64,000 nucleotides of DNA, from the NCBI RefSeq assembly GCF_022538185.1, contig NZ_JAKYXC010000004.1:1-64000 (forward strand). Direction: 5' to 3'. Both the position numbers and the translations under genes were made by a program. This DNA is from Microbacterium sp. CFH 31415 (GTDB lineage Bacteria; Actinomycetota; Actinomycetes; Actinomycetales; Microbacteriaceae). Below the pieces are notes generated by a model. The model was not told the DNA's origin. It searched no databases and saw nothing but the letters and a program-made list of their open reading frames with translations. The stretch's first letter is position 1; each line of letters opens with the position of its first letter. Positions 41,789 through 49,856 of the stretch are shown piece after piece.

Positions 41789-42466
41789 TCACCGAGGGGC
41801 GTCGAAGTGCTCCCAGTGACCCTCCGAGACGACCTCGACCGTGCCGTCGACGACCGTGATCGCCGTCTGGTCGTCGATCGCATAGGCGGGTCCGGGCATC
41901 GTCGTCGCCCACCGACGCGCCGCCGCGGTGGTGTTCTCGTCCCAGCCCGGATAGTCGAGGTGCGGGAAGATCGAGAAGTCCACCACGCCCAGAGTCTCGT
42001 CGCCGCCGTCGGGTCGCCAGTCGACGAACTGAGCGCCGATGCGCGGCGTCATCACCATGCTGCCCGCGCTCACCCCCACCCACACGAGGTCGGGCATGGC
42101 TGCGAGCTCGTCGGCCAGGCCGGATTCGCGCATCCAGTGACTCAGGTAGACCGCCTCGCCGCCGTCGACCAGCAGCACGTCCGCGTCGCGGACCCAGGGC
42201 ACCCATCGTTCGGCGCGGATCGACGGCAGGGCCGTGAGCTCGAGCACGCCGACCGACCTCCAGCCGAGCGTCGTCAGCGCGCTCTCCCCCTCCCATCGCC
42301 CGGCGATCCCCTTCCAGACGGACTCGGGTGAGCACATCGGATGGCCCCACTGGGCGGTCGGGATGAACAGCGCCCGCGACTCGGCGATCGGCTTGCCGAG
42401 CAGGTCGACGAGCGCCGACCGGATCGATTCGTTCGTGATCCCGCCTGACGTGAGCAGCAGCTTCAT
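41789..42466 (-). CDS. peptidase E-like (S51) serine peptidase
   Basis: A 225-aa cytoplasmic protein of the S51/type-1 glutamine-amidotransferase-like fold. The nucleophile elbow is VGVSAGSM (Ser where amidotransferases have Cys), the oxyanion/His region is FPHLDYPGWDENT, and LLVDGGEAVYLSHWM is the conserved Gly-Gly strand. Peptidase E cleaves Asp-X dipeptides; cyanophycinase is the other branch. GAGAGG precedes ATG 42466 by 6 nt. A promoter (TTGCAG-17-TACCGT) lies upstream. Confidence 0.85.
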   Translation of the reverse strand: MKLLLTSGGITNESIRSALVDLLGKPIAESRALFIPTAQWGHPMCSPESVWKGIAGRWEGESALTTLGWRSVGVLELTALPSIRAERWVPWVRDADVLLVDGGEAVYLSHWMRESGLADELAAMPDLVWVGVSAGSMVMTPRIGAQFVDWRPDGGDETLGVVDFSIFPHLDYPGWDENTTAAARRWATTMPGPAYAIDDQTAITVVDGTVEVVSEGHWEHFDAPR

Positions 42467-42519
42467 GAACGTCCTCTCTCGCCCCGCGTTCTGGTTGTGA
42501 TGTGCAATCGGTTCTGGCG

Positions 42520-42548
42520 ACGGTACTACGAGAGCGGTACCACTGCAA
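42520..42548 (-). promoter_or_regulatory. promoter of the S51 peptidase gene
   Basis: On the minus strand TTGCAG (42548-42543), a 17-nt spacer and TACCGT (42525-42520) would start transcription about 45 nt before the gene, leaving room for its GAGAGG ribosome-binding site. The hexamer CGGTAC occurs twice here, 14 bp apart. Confidence 0.5.
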
Positions 42549-42593
42549 CGGCCGCCGCTCTGAGCGTCGGCCGCTCGTCCTAGGCTGGAGACC

Positions 42594-43433
42594 ATGCGCT
42601 TGGCCACCTGGAACGTGAACTCGATCCGCGCCCGAGTCGATCGGATCGTCGACTTCGCGGTGCGTGAGCATCTCGACGTGCTCGCCATGCAGGAGATCAA
42701 GTGCAAGGTCGAGCAGTTCCCGTTCGCCGCCTTCGAAGACGCCGGCTTCCACGTCGAGGCGCACGGGTTCTCGCAGTGGAACGGCGTCGCGATCGCGAGC
42801 CGCGAGCCCGTCGAGAACGTGCGCACCGCGTTTCCGGGCATGCCCGGTTTCGAGAAGGGGCACAACGGTCCCGATGCTCCGCAGGAGGCCCGCGCGATGG
42901 GCGCGACCGTCGGCGGAGTCGAGGTCTGGAGCCTCTATGTGCCGAACGGCCGCTCTCTCGGCGACCCGCACTACTTCTACAAGCTCGACTGGCTCGCGGC
43001 GCTCGAGCAGTACACCCGCGATTCGCTGACGGCGAATCCCGATCTCGCCCTCGCCCTGGTCGGCGACTTCAACATCGCACCGACGGACGCCGACAACGGC
43101 GACCCCACCGTCGTGCAAGGCTTCGCGACCCATGTGTCGCCGCCCGAGCGAGAGGCCTTCGCTGCGCTCGAGGGCGCCGGGCTGACCGACGTCGTGCGCC
43201 CGCTCGTGCCGACCGGGTACACGTACTGGGACTACAAGCAGCTGCGGTTCCCGCGCAACGAGGGCATGCGCATCGACTTCATCCTGGGCTCGCACGCGAT
43301 CGCCGATGCCGTGACCGGCGCCACGATCCACCGCAACGAGCGCAAGGGCGAGGCGCCGAGCGATCACGTGCCCGTGGTCGTCGACCTCGACCTCGAGGGG
43401 CCCGACGACGACGATCGCCCGATGATCTTCTGA
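42594..43433 (+). CDS. xth: exodeoxyribonuclease III
   Basis: AP endonuclease and 3'-5' exonuclease of base-excision repair. The 279-aa product shows MRLATWNVNSIRAR, LAMQEIKCK (metal Glu), VPNGRSLGD, LVGDFNIAPTDAD and SDHVPVVVDL (catalytic His), the complete endonuclease/exonuclease/phosphatase signature. TAGGCT (42581-42586) is 7 nt before the ATG. Followed by a short hairpin terminator. An acidic C-terminal tail (GPDDDDRP) is unremarkable. Confidence 0.95.
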   Translation: MRLATWNVNSIRARVDRIVDFAVREHLDVLAMQEIKCKVEQFPFAAFEDAGFHVEAHGFSQWNGVAIASREPVENVRTAFPGMPGFEKGHNGPDAPQEARAMGATVGGVEVWSLYVPNGRSLGDPHYFYKLDWLAALEQYTRDSLTANPDLALALVGDFNIAPTDADNGDPTVVQGFATHVSPPEREAFAALEGAGLTDVVRPLVPTGYTYWDYKQLRFPRNEGMRIDFILGSHAIADAVTGATIHRNERKGEAPSDHVPVVVDLDLEGPDDDDRPMIF

Positions 43434-43440
43434 CGCGCCA

Positions 43441-43459
43441 CGGCTGGTTCCCCCAGCCG
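43441..43459 (+). terminator. short hairpin terminator after xth
   Basis: CGGCTGG pairs with CCAGCCG around TTCCC; a 7-bp perfect stem 8 nt after the xth stop codon. Confidence 0.5.
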
Positions 43460-43509
43460 CCCGTGTCAAGCGCTGGGCGCAGCGTCCCTCCCCTGCCTAC
43501 TCTGGGCGC

Positions 43510-44235
43510 ATGGCGGTGAACGAGCTGTGGCTGGTCAGGCACGGGGAGAGTGTCGGCAACGTGGCGGCGACGCGGGCGGAACTCGAGCGGCTCGACACGA
43601 TCCCGCTCGACATCCGCGATGCCGACGTTCCGCTGTCCGACACGGGCCGCGAGCAGGCTGCGGCGCTCGGTGAGTGGCTCGACGAGGGCGGCGCGCGGAT
43701 CGACGCCTACTGGGTCTCGCCGTACCTGCGCGCGCAGGAGACTCTGCGGATCGCGCTCGGCGAGCGCACCTCGGCCTCTCCGCCCGCCCTCGACGAGCGA
43801 TTGCGCGACCGCGAACTCGGCATCCTGGATCTTCTCACGCGCACCGGCGTGCAGCGCCTGCATCCGGAGGAGCGCGCCCGGCGCCTGCACCTTGGCAAGT
43901 TCTATCACCGGCCGCCCGGCGGGGAGTCGTGGGCAGACGTCGCGCTGCGTCTGCGGTCCTTCCTGCGGGACCGGCTCGAGGGACCGGGCGAGAAGGTCAT
44001 GATCGTCGCGCATGATGCGGTGGTCATGCTGCTGCTGTACGTGCTGCTCCCCCTGCGCGAGGACGAGCTGCTCGACTTCGCCGCCGAGAACACCGTGCTC
44101 AACGCCTCGGTGACCCACCTCGTTCTCCGTGACCCGGGCTGGGAGCTGGTGACGTTCTCCGACGTGAGCCACCTCCAGCGCGAGGGCGCGGACGTCACCG
44201 TGCACCCCGGGAACCCCGATGTCGAGCCGGCCTGA
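43510..44235 (+). CDS. histidine-phosphatase-family protein
   Basis: A 241-aa branch-1 histidine phosphatase. LWLVRHGESVGN is the RHG motif with the phospho-accepting His, SPYLRAQETLRIAL and RDRELGILD follow, and VMIVAHDAVVMLLLYVLL holds the second His. Substrate could be a sugar phosphate, phosphoprotein or nucleotide. TACTCT (43498-43503) lies 6 nt before the ATG. Its 3' end overlaps nnrD by 17 bp. Confidence 0.9.
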   Translation: MAVNELWLVRHGESVGNVAATRAELERLDTIPLDIRDADVPLSDTGREQAAALGEWLDEGGARIDAYWVSPYLRAQETLRIALGERTSASPPALDERLRDRELGILDLLTRTGVQRLHPEERARRLHLGKFYHRPPGGESWADVALRLRSFLRDRLEGPGEKVMIVAHDAVVMLLLYVLLPLREDELLDFAAENTVLNASVTHLVLRDPGWELVTFSDVSHLQREGADVTVHPGNPDVEPA

Positions 44236-45067
44236 GCCCGTCGGCCCCGAGCTGCTGCGGGGATGGGGCCTCCCCGACCCTGGCGACTCCAAGAAGGCGC
44301 GCGGCGACGTGGTGATCGTCGGCGGCTCGCGCAGCGCGCCGGGTGCCGCGCTGCTCGCGGGTGAAGCGGCGCTCCGCGTCGGCGCCGGACGAGTCGCCCT
44401 CGCCGTTCCGGCGTCGATCGATGCGCAGGTGGGCGTCGCCCTGCCGGAGTCCGGCGTGGTCGCACTGCCCGATGACGCTGACGACCCGTTCGAGGGCGAC
44501 CTCCGCGACCACGTGGCCCGCGCCGACGTCGTGCTCGTCGGTCCCGGGTTCGACGATCCCGCCGAGACGCGCGCGACCCTCCTCGCGGCGGTCGCCGCCG
44601 GTGCGCGGCGGCTGGTGCTCGACGCGTTCGCGCTCGGAGTGCTGCCCGAGGTCGAGCGGAACCTGCTGCCGCGTGAGCTCGTGCTGAGCCCGAACAAGGA
44701 CGAGCTCGGCATCCTGCTCGATAGAGACCTGCGCGACGAGGCGACAGATGTCGTCGAGGCCGCCCGCCGCTTCGACGCCGTCGTCGGCTGCTACGGCATG
44801 GTCGCCCACCCCGACGGGCGGCTCTGGCACATCGACGAGGGTGGTGCCGGACTCGGCACGTCGGGAAGCGGCGATGTGCTGGCCGGCGCGATCGCCGGGT
44901 TCGTCGCGCGCGGCATGCCGATCGAGCGAGCAGCTGTGTGGGGCGGATGGGCGCATGCCCGCGCCGGGTCGCGCCTCGAGGAGCGCGTCGGGCTGGGGTT
45001 CCTCGCACGCGACCTCACCGCCGAACTCACCCCGACGGTGCGCGACACCCTTGAGCAGGCTGACTGA
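44219..45067 (+). CDS. nnrD: ADP-dependent NAD(P)H-hydrate dehydratase
   Basis: Repairs hydrated NAD(P)H using ADP; 282 aa, without the epimerase (NnrE) half that is fused in some bacteria. Ribokinase-fold signs are GDVVIVGGSRSAPGAALLAGEAALRVGAG, LVLDAFALGVLP, LSPNKDELGILL and the catalytic GTSGSGDVLAGAIAGF. It overlaps the phosphatase gene by 17 bp and so is probably co-transcribed. Convergent with a membrane protein gene across a 14-bp palindrome. Confidence 0.92.
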   Translation: MSSRPEPVGPELLRGWGLPDPGDSKKARGDVVIVGGSRSAPGAALLAGEAALRVGAGRVALAVPASIDAQVGVALPESGVVALPDDADDPFEGDLRDHVARADVVLVGPGFDDPAETRATLLAAVAAGARRLVLDAFALGVLPEVERNLLPRELVLSPNKDELGILLDRDLRDEATDVVEAARRFDAVVGCYGMVAHPDGRLWHIDEGGAGLGTSGSGDVLAGAIAGFVARGMPIERAAVWGGWAHARAGSRLEERVGLGFLARDLTAELTPTVRDTLEQAD

Positions 45068-45077
45068 GCCGGCTCAG
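45064..45077. repeat. 14-bp palindrome spanning two convergent stop codons
   Basis: CTGAGCCGGCTCAG contains the TGA of nnrD (45065-45067) and, on the other strand, the TGA of the membrane protein gene (45074-45076). It has no loop and is a weak bidirectional terminator candidate. Confidence 0.5.
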
Positions 45078-45640
45078 ACCTCGGGGGTGGGCGCCGGCGT
45101 GCAGCTCGCGGGCGGGTAGTTGCCGCTGAGCTGGAAGTCCCAGCAGGTGAGGAAGTGCTCCTGGTTGATGCCAAGGATGAACGCGATGATCGCCACTCCG
45201 AGCACGACTCCCGCGATGAGCCACTTCGTGCCCGGGCTCGACTCGTGCGCGAAGTCGGGGAAGGCCACGCGGACCAGAACCCACAGCGTGAACGGGATGC
45301 CGATCAGCACCGCGAGGATCGCGACGACGTCGACGATCGCGATCAGCAGGTCGGTCTCGTCGTCCGAGATGACGAACGACAGCACGAGCCAGACCGATGG
45401 GAGCAGCAGGAGGAACGCTCGAACGAGCTTGCCTCCGACCGGCTTCCGCTCCACGAGAACGAACACGAACGCCGCGGTCGAGGCGGCCCACACCGCGAGG
45501 ATATCGTCGAAGAAGATCTCGCCGTAGACCCCGAGCGTGAACGCCGGCCACCAGGCGATCACAGCCATGCCGACCATCACGACCCCGACGGGCACGTCGC
45601 GCCGGCGGCGCTCCGCCCTGACCCTGCCGGTCTCGCTCAC
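45074..45640 (-). CDS. membrane protein of unknown function, five to six helices
   Basis: A 188-aa integral membrane protein. A basic N-terminus (RVRAERRRRD) is followed by hydrophobic segments near VGVVMVGMAVIAWWPAF, ILAVWAASTAAFVFVLV, AFLLLLPSVWLVLSFV, LLIAIVDVVAILAVLIGI and WLIAGVVLGVAIIAFILGI. The periplasmic tail has two Cys and is Pro-rich. TAGTTT (45647-45652) lies 6 nt before GTG 45640. No recognised family. Confidence 0.8.
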   Translation of the reverse strand: MSETGRVRAERRRRDVPVGVVMVGMAVIAWWPAFTLGVYGEIFFDDILAVWAASTAAFVFVLVERKPVGGKLVRAFLLLLPSVWLVLSFVISDDETDLLIAIVDVVAILAVLIGIPFTLWVLVRVAFPDFAHESSPGTKWLIAGVVLGVAIIAFILGINQEHFLTCWDFQLSGNYPPASCTPAPTPEV

Positions 45641-45710
45641 ACCCGCAAACTAGCGGGAGCCCGCGCGAGCCGCCGGCGGCACACGCCGAGCGGCGCGGCG
45701 CGCCCTCTGC

Positions 45711-46415
45711 TCATGCAACCAGCCCCGCGGCGCCGGTCGGATCGATGTGGAAGGTCGCAGCGAAGCGCTCCAGCAGTGTCGCATCGCCCGACACCACTGA
45801 CAGCACCTCGCGGTCGATCGCCTCGGCGGGCGTGACCTCGCCCGAGATGAGCAGCCGGATGCCCGGCCCGGCCGCGAACACGAGGTCGGCGGCGCCGTCG
45901 GGCATCGCGCCGCCGACCGGCGGGGCGGGAGGCGCGAGCTGGGCGATGCGCAGCTCGGGTCCGTCGACCTGCACCCGCAGCGCGACGTCGGCGACGTGCA
46001 CCTCGTAGTCCGCCGCGGGGAGGTCGGCCGCGGCATCCGCTCGGAAAGCCGTCCGCAGCGCCATGGTGAGCGAGTCCGCGGTCACGACGTCTTCGGGCGC
46101 GGGGTCGCCCATCTGCGCGAAGCCCCAGCGTCCGAGTGCGAGCACCACAGGCTCGAGCCGCCGGCCGTACGGCGTGAGCTCGTACACGAGTCCGCAGTTC
46201 ATCAGGGGCACACGCCGCACGACACCGCCCTCCTGCAGCTCCTTCAGCCGCGTGGAGAGGATGTTCGTGGGGATCTTGGGCAGCCCCTGCTTGAGGTCGG
46301 TGTACCGCCGCGGCCCGACGAGCAGATCGCGGACGATGAGCAGCGCCCACCGCTCGCCGATCAGCTCGACGGCCGTCGTGACCCCGCAGTACTGCCCGTA
46401 GCTGCGGGACGCCAC
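45711..46415 (-). CDS. HxlR-family transcriptional regulator with C-terminal SCP2-like domain
   Basis: A 234-aa regulator. The N-terminal HxlR winged helix starts SYGQYCGVTTAVELIGERWALLIVRDLLVGPRRYTDLKQGLPKIPTNILSTRLKELQEGGVV, with the conserved Cys. The C-terminal half resembles an SCP2/sterol-carrier fold (ADLVFAAGPGIRLLISGEVTPAEAI), probably the ligand pocket. GTG 46415 follows directly on the TAG of the VOC gene, so the two are translationally linked. It likely controls its own operon through TTGC/GCAA repeats upstream of the VOC gene. Confidence 0.88.
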   Translation of the reverse strand: MASRSYGQYCGVTTAVELIGERWALLIVRDLLVGPRRYTDLKQGLPKIPTNILSTRLKELQEGGVVRRVPLMNCGLVYELTPYGRRLEPVVLALGRWGFAQMGDPAPEDVVTADSLTMALRTAFRADAAADLPAADYEVHVADVALRVQVDGPELRIAQLAPPAPPVGGAMPDGAADLVFAAGPGIRLLISGEVTPAEAIDREVLSVVSGDATLLERFAATFHIDPTGAAGLVA

Positions 46416-46853
46416 CTATGCCTGCGCCTGCGCCGACGCGTAGGCGTCGGGACCCTGCTCGGCCGCTTGCGGCTCCATGAAGACGAACTCGATGCCGTTG
46501 CCGTCGGGGTCTTCGAGGTCGCGGCTGTACATGAAGCCGTAGTCCTTCGGCTCGGTAGGCTCGGTGCCGCCGTTGGCCAGACCCGCTTCGACGATCTCGT
46601 CGACGGCTTCGCGCGACTCGCGGCTCAGGGCGATCAGCACCTGCGCGTGCGTCGCCGGGTCGGCGAACTCCTTCTCGGTGAAGGTCGAGAAGTACTCCCT
46701 GCTGAGCACCATGAAGTAGACGTTGTCGTCCCAGACGATGCACGCCGCGTTCTCGTCGGTGAACAGCGGGTTGATTCCCGCGCCGAGAGACGTGTAGAAC
46801 GACTTGGCCCGCTCCAGGTCGTTCGTCGCGATGTTCACGAAGATGTGCGTCAT
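46416..46853 (-). CDS. VOC-superfamily protein
   Basis: A 145-aa glyoxalase/bleomycin-resistance-fold protein: HIFVNIATNDLERAKSFYTSLG at the start, NVYFMVLSREYFSTFTEKEF in the middle, and DPDGNGIEFVFME near the end with the Glu metal position. This subgroup resembles lactoylglutathione-lyase-like extradiol-dioxygenase-fold proteins of unknown substrate. First gene of a two-gene operon with the HxlR regulator, preceded by GGGAG and an AT-rich promoter. Confidence 0.88.
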   Translation of the reverse strand: MTHIFVNIATNDLERAKSFYTSLGAGINPLFTDENAACIVWDDNVYFMVLSREYFSTFTEKEFADPATHAQVLIALSRESREAVDEIVEAGLANGGTEPTEPKDYGFMYSRDLEDPDGNGIEFVFMEPQAAEQGPDAYASAQAQA

Positions 46854-46919
46854 TGCCCTGCTCCCTTGCCGGTGTCTGTCATGCCGTCGTGCCAGGTGCG
46901 GCTCCGCGGCGATGGATCA

Positions 46920-46956
46920 ATACTTGCAAAAAGCAACAAAGCTTGTCAATAGCAAG
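46920..46956 (-). promoter_or_regulatory. promoter and operator of the VOC-HxlR operon
   Basis: Unusually AT-rich for this window. On the minus strand TTGACA (46949-46944) is followed 18 nt on by AAGTAT. Two inverted repeats overlap it: TTGC-AAAAA-GCAA (46924-46936) and CTTG-TCAATAG-CAAG (46942-46956), fitting dimeric binding by the adjacent HxlR regulator. Confidence 0.6.
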
Positions 46957-47031
46957 TGGACGCGGCGGAGGAGCCGGGACTCCGCCGTGCGGGGGATGCC
47001 CGGGCAGCCGCGACGGCCCTACCGTGGAGGG

Positions 47032-48291
47032 ATGTCCCTGAACTCCCCCGCCCGGCGCACGCCCGCGTCGCCCGCAGAGCTGCGCAACGACGTCTGGCTC
47101 GCAGGCGCCCTGCTGCTCGGCGCGGTGCTCAGCGCCGCCCTCGGCTCGGTCGCCGGCATCTACGGCGACGAGACCCGGCAGGGTATGCAGTGGGCGCTCC
47201 TCTACGCCTTCGGCCTCACCGCACCCTTGGCGCTGCGGCGCCGCTACCCCGAGATCGTCGCGGTCGTGATCGCCGCGGTGTTCTTCGTCGGGGTGACCAT
47301 GCGCATCCCCGAGCTCTACGTCGGCAACATCGCGGTGTTCATCGCGATGTACACCGTGGGCGCGTGGGTCGACGACCGTCGACGCGCCATGATCGTCCGC
47401 ATCGCGATCATCGTCGGGATGTTCCTGTGGCTGCTGGTCACGACGTTCCAGTCCGCGACCGCGCCGACCGACGAGGGCCTCTCGCGCGAGGGCCTGTTCT
47501 CGCCGTTCGTCGCGTTCATGCTGATCCAGTTCCTCGTCAACGCCGCGTTCTTCGGCGGGGCGTACTACATGGGCGACCGTGCGTACGCGTCGGCGCTCGA
47601 GCGGGCCGCACTCGAAGAGCGCACCCGCGAGCTCGAGAGCGAGCGCGAGGTGACGGCCGCCCAGGCGGTGGCGCTCGACCGCGTGCGCATCGCCCGCGAA
47701 CTGCACGACGTCGTCGCACACCACGTGTCGGCGATGGGCGTTCAGGCCGGCGCCGCCCGCGCCGTGATGGACCGCGATCCCGAGGCCGCCCGTGCCGCGC
47801 TGTCGGGGGTCGAGGCATCCGCTCGCTCTGCTCTCGACGACCTGCGCCACCTGCTCGAGACGCTGCGGACGCCTGACGGAGAACCGCCGAACGCGTCGAC
47901 CGTACGGCTGGCCGGGCTCGCCGAACTGGTCGCACACGCCAACGCGAACGGCCTGCCCACGACCCTGACAGTCGTCGGCGACGAGACCCCGGTGCCCGAC
48001 CTCGTGCAGGTGAACATCTACCGCGTCGCCCAGGAGGCGCTCACGAATGCGCGCCGCCACGGCGGACCGGATGCGGCGGCCGACGTGCGCCTGCGCTACG
48101 CCGGCGACGCGGTCGAGCTCGAGATCGTCAACACCGGGCGCGTCGTCGCGGCGCTGCGCCCCGGCCTCGGCATCGTCGGCATGCGCGAGCGCGCGGGCGC
48201 GTCGGGCGGGACGCTCGAGGCGGCGCCGCGCGCACGGGGCGGCTTCCTCGTGCGGCTGAGCGTGCCGCTTGCCGAGCGGGTCGTCGCGTGA
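47032..48291 (+). CDS. sensor histidine kinase (NarL-type partner, HisKA_3)
   Basis: A 419-aa membrane sensor kinase. Five or so N-terminal transmembrane helices, a coiled-coil stretch (SALERAALEERTRELESEREVTAAQAVAL), the H-box RIARELHDVVAHHVSAMGVQAG with phospho-His, and an HATPase_c domain with VAQEALTNARRHGG and GLGIVGMRERAGASGG. TACCGT (47020-47025) lies 6 nt before the ATG. It overlaps the response regulator gene by 4 bp. Signal unknown; targets may include nearby exporters. Confidence 0.92.
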   Translation: MSLNSPARRTPASPAELRNDVWLAGALLLGAVLSAALGSVAGIYGDETRQGMQWALLYAFGLTAPLALRRRYPEIVAVVIAAVFFVGVTMRIPELYVGNIAVFIAMYTVGAWVDDRRRAMIVRIAIIVGMFLWLLVTTFQSATAPTDEGLSREGLFSPFVAFMLIQFLVNAAFFGGAYYMGDRAYASALERAALEERTRELESEREVTAAQAVALDRVRIARELHDVVAHHVSAMGVQAGAARAVMDRDPEAARAALSGVEASARSALDDLRHLLETLRTPDGEPPNASTVRLAGLAELVAHANANGLPTTLTVVGDETPVPDLVQVNIYRVAQEALTNARRHGGPDAAADVRLRYAGDAVELEIVNTGRVVAALRPGLGIVGMRERAGASGGTLEAAPRARGGFLVRLSVPLAERVVA

Positions 48292-48998
48292 CGGGTTCGC
48301 CGATCCGGGTGCTGCTCGTCGACGATCACGCCGTGATGCGCGCCGGCTTCCGCATGATCCTCGAGGCGGCGGGCGACATCACCATCGTGGGCGAGGCCGC
48401 GACCGGAGTGGAGGGCGTGGCGGCGGCATCCGCTCTGCACCCCCACGTGGTGTGCATGGACGTGCAGATGCCCGACATGGACGGGCTCGAGGCGACCCGG
48501 CGCATCGTCGCCGACCCGGCGATCGCCGCGGCCGTCGTGGTCGTGACGACCTTCGACCGTGACGACTACCTGTTCTCGGCCCTGTCGGCGGGGGCGAGCG
48601 GTTTCCTGCTGAAGAACGCCGGCCCGGAGGAGCTCGTCTCGGCCGTGCGCGTCGCGGCAGCGGGCGACGCACTGCTCGCGCCCGAGGTCACGCGGCGGGT
48701 GATCGCCCGGTTCGCGGATGGCGAGTCTTCCGGCTCACCCGTCACGAATGGCCGCCGCGACGCGCACAATGCGACAGGTGAGCAACCCGGGCGAGGCACC
48801 CTGCCCGTCGAGCTCACCGAGCGCGAGGACGAGGTGCTGCGCCTGGTCGCGCAGGCCCTGAGCAACGCCGAGATCGCCGAGCGGCTCTACATCGGCGAGG
48901 CGACGGTCAAGACGCACGTCTCGAACGTGCTGCAGAAGCTCGGCGCCCGTGACAGGGTCGCCGCCGTCGTGTACGCGCTCCGCCACGGCTTGGTCTGA
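48288..48998 (+). CDS. NarL/LuxR-type response regulator
   Basis: A 236-aa DNA-binding regulator. The receiver domain shows RVLLVDDHAVMRAGF, phospho-acceptor in CMDVQMPDMDG, and TTF/K later (VVVTTFDRDDY, LLKNAGPEEL). After an unusually Asn/Gly-rich linker of about 30 residues comes the LuxR-type HTH LTEREDEVLRLVAQALSNAEIAERLYIGEATVKTHVSNVLQKLG. GTG 48288 overlaps the kinase stop by 4 bp (GTGA). Followed by a strong terminator. Confidence 0.94.
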   Translation: MTGSPIRVLLVDDHAVMRAGFRMILEAAGDITIVGEAATGVEGVAAASALHPHVVCMDVQMPDMDGLEATRRIVADPAIAAAVVVVTTFDRDDYLFSALSAGASGFLLKNAGPEELVSAVRVAAAGDALLAPEVTRRVIARFADGESSGSPVTNGRRDAHNATGEQPGRGTLPVELTEREDEVLRLVAQALSNAEIAERLYIGEATVKTHVSNVLQKLGARDRVAAVVYALRHGLV

Positions 48999-49014
48999 CC
49001 CCTCGCGGGAAGGC

Positions 49015-49050
49015 GGAACGCCCCGTGCCCGCCGGGGCCCGGGGCGTTCC
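49015..49050. terminator. bidirectional hairpin terminator
   Basis: GGAACGCCCCG pairs with CGGGGCGTTCC (11 bp) around a 14-nt GC-rich loop, between the convergent response-regulator and FMN-reductase genes. Confidence 0.8.
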
Positions 49051-49061
49051 GTGGGCCGGGA

Positions 49062-49631
49062 TCAGGCCGCGACGGGAACCGACGCGTAGCGGTCGACGAG
49101 CGCGCCGAACGCCTCGAGGTAGCCGACGAGGAACTCGGCCGTCTGCTCGTTGGTGACCTCGCCGGTCTCGGTGAACAGGCCGGGGGTCGACTGCACATAG
49201 CCCTCGGGCTGGCCGAGCGTCGGGGCGTTGTAGTGGCTGAGGATCGCCTTGAGGTGCTGCTGCGCCGCAGCGGTGGCGATGCCGCCGCCCGAGGTGCCGA
49301 TGACGGCGGTGGGCTTGCCGTTGAACGAGCCCTGGCCCCAGGGGCGGGCAGCCCAATCGAGGGCGTTCTTCAGCACGCCGGGGATCGAGCGGCTGTACTC
49401 GGGGGTGACGATGATGACGCCGTCGACCTCGTCGATGGCGTGCTTGAAGTCGCGCGCGACCTGCGGGTAGTCGGCGTCGAAGTCGGGCGAGTAGAAGGGG
49501 AGGTCCTTGATCGGGATCTCGACCAGGGTAGTGCCCTCGGGTGCGAGGCGCTCGAGCGCCTTAGCGAGGCGAAGGTTGATCGAGGTCGACGAGATGCTGC
49601 CGACGATGTAGCCGATGGTCCGCTCGGACAT
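49062..49631 (-). CDS. NADPH-dependent FMN reductase
   Basis: A 189-aa flavodoxin-fold enzyme: GYIVGSISSTSINLRLAKALERL (flavin-phosphate loop), GVIIVTPEYSRSIPGVLKNALDW and KPTAVIGTSGGGIATAAAQQHL are the SsuE/ChrR-type motifs. It reduces FMN or quinones and may protect from redox stress. AAGGAG lies about 9 nt before ATG 49631. A hairpin (ACGTCC and GGTGG arms with TGG loop, near 49660-49691) lies in its long upstream region shared with the ABC operon. Confidence 0.9.
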   Translation of the reverse strand: MSERTIGYIVGSISSTSINLRLAKALERLAPEGTTLVEIPIKDLPFYSPDFDADYPQVARDFKHAIDEVDGVIIVTPEYSRSIPGVLKNALDWAARPWGQGSFNGKPTAVIGTSGGGIATAAAQQHLKAILSHYNAPTLGQPEGYVQSTPGLFTETGEVTNEQTAEFLVGYLEAFGALVDRYASVPVAA

Positions 49632-49856
49632 GGGTGTGTGCTCCTTCTGGAAAAACGAAAAGACGTCCCGGTGGTGGCCACCGTGGACGTTCCACAACCA
49701 TGCAAGCGCATCGGTTCGAGATCTATTCCGGCGAATGGAGAAGTCGTCATCCCGCCGCTCCCTCGCGCGGCTGATCGCACGAATCCCCCCTGAGGGGGAG
49801 GACGCGCGGTCGCGGGCTCCGTAGCGTCGGACGCAGGAATCGACAGGAGGAGTGGG

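Noticed and set aside
45064..45077. Strong bidirectional terminator at the nnrD end
   Set aside because: A loop-less 14-bp palindrome makes a poor RNA hairpin; kept only as a short repeat.
49786..49798. CCCCC-TGA-GGGGG palindrome before the ABC exporter as an operator
   Set aside because: Low-complexity GC arms of 5 bp with no second copy or adjacent regulator gene; too weak to claim.
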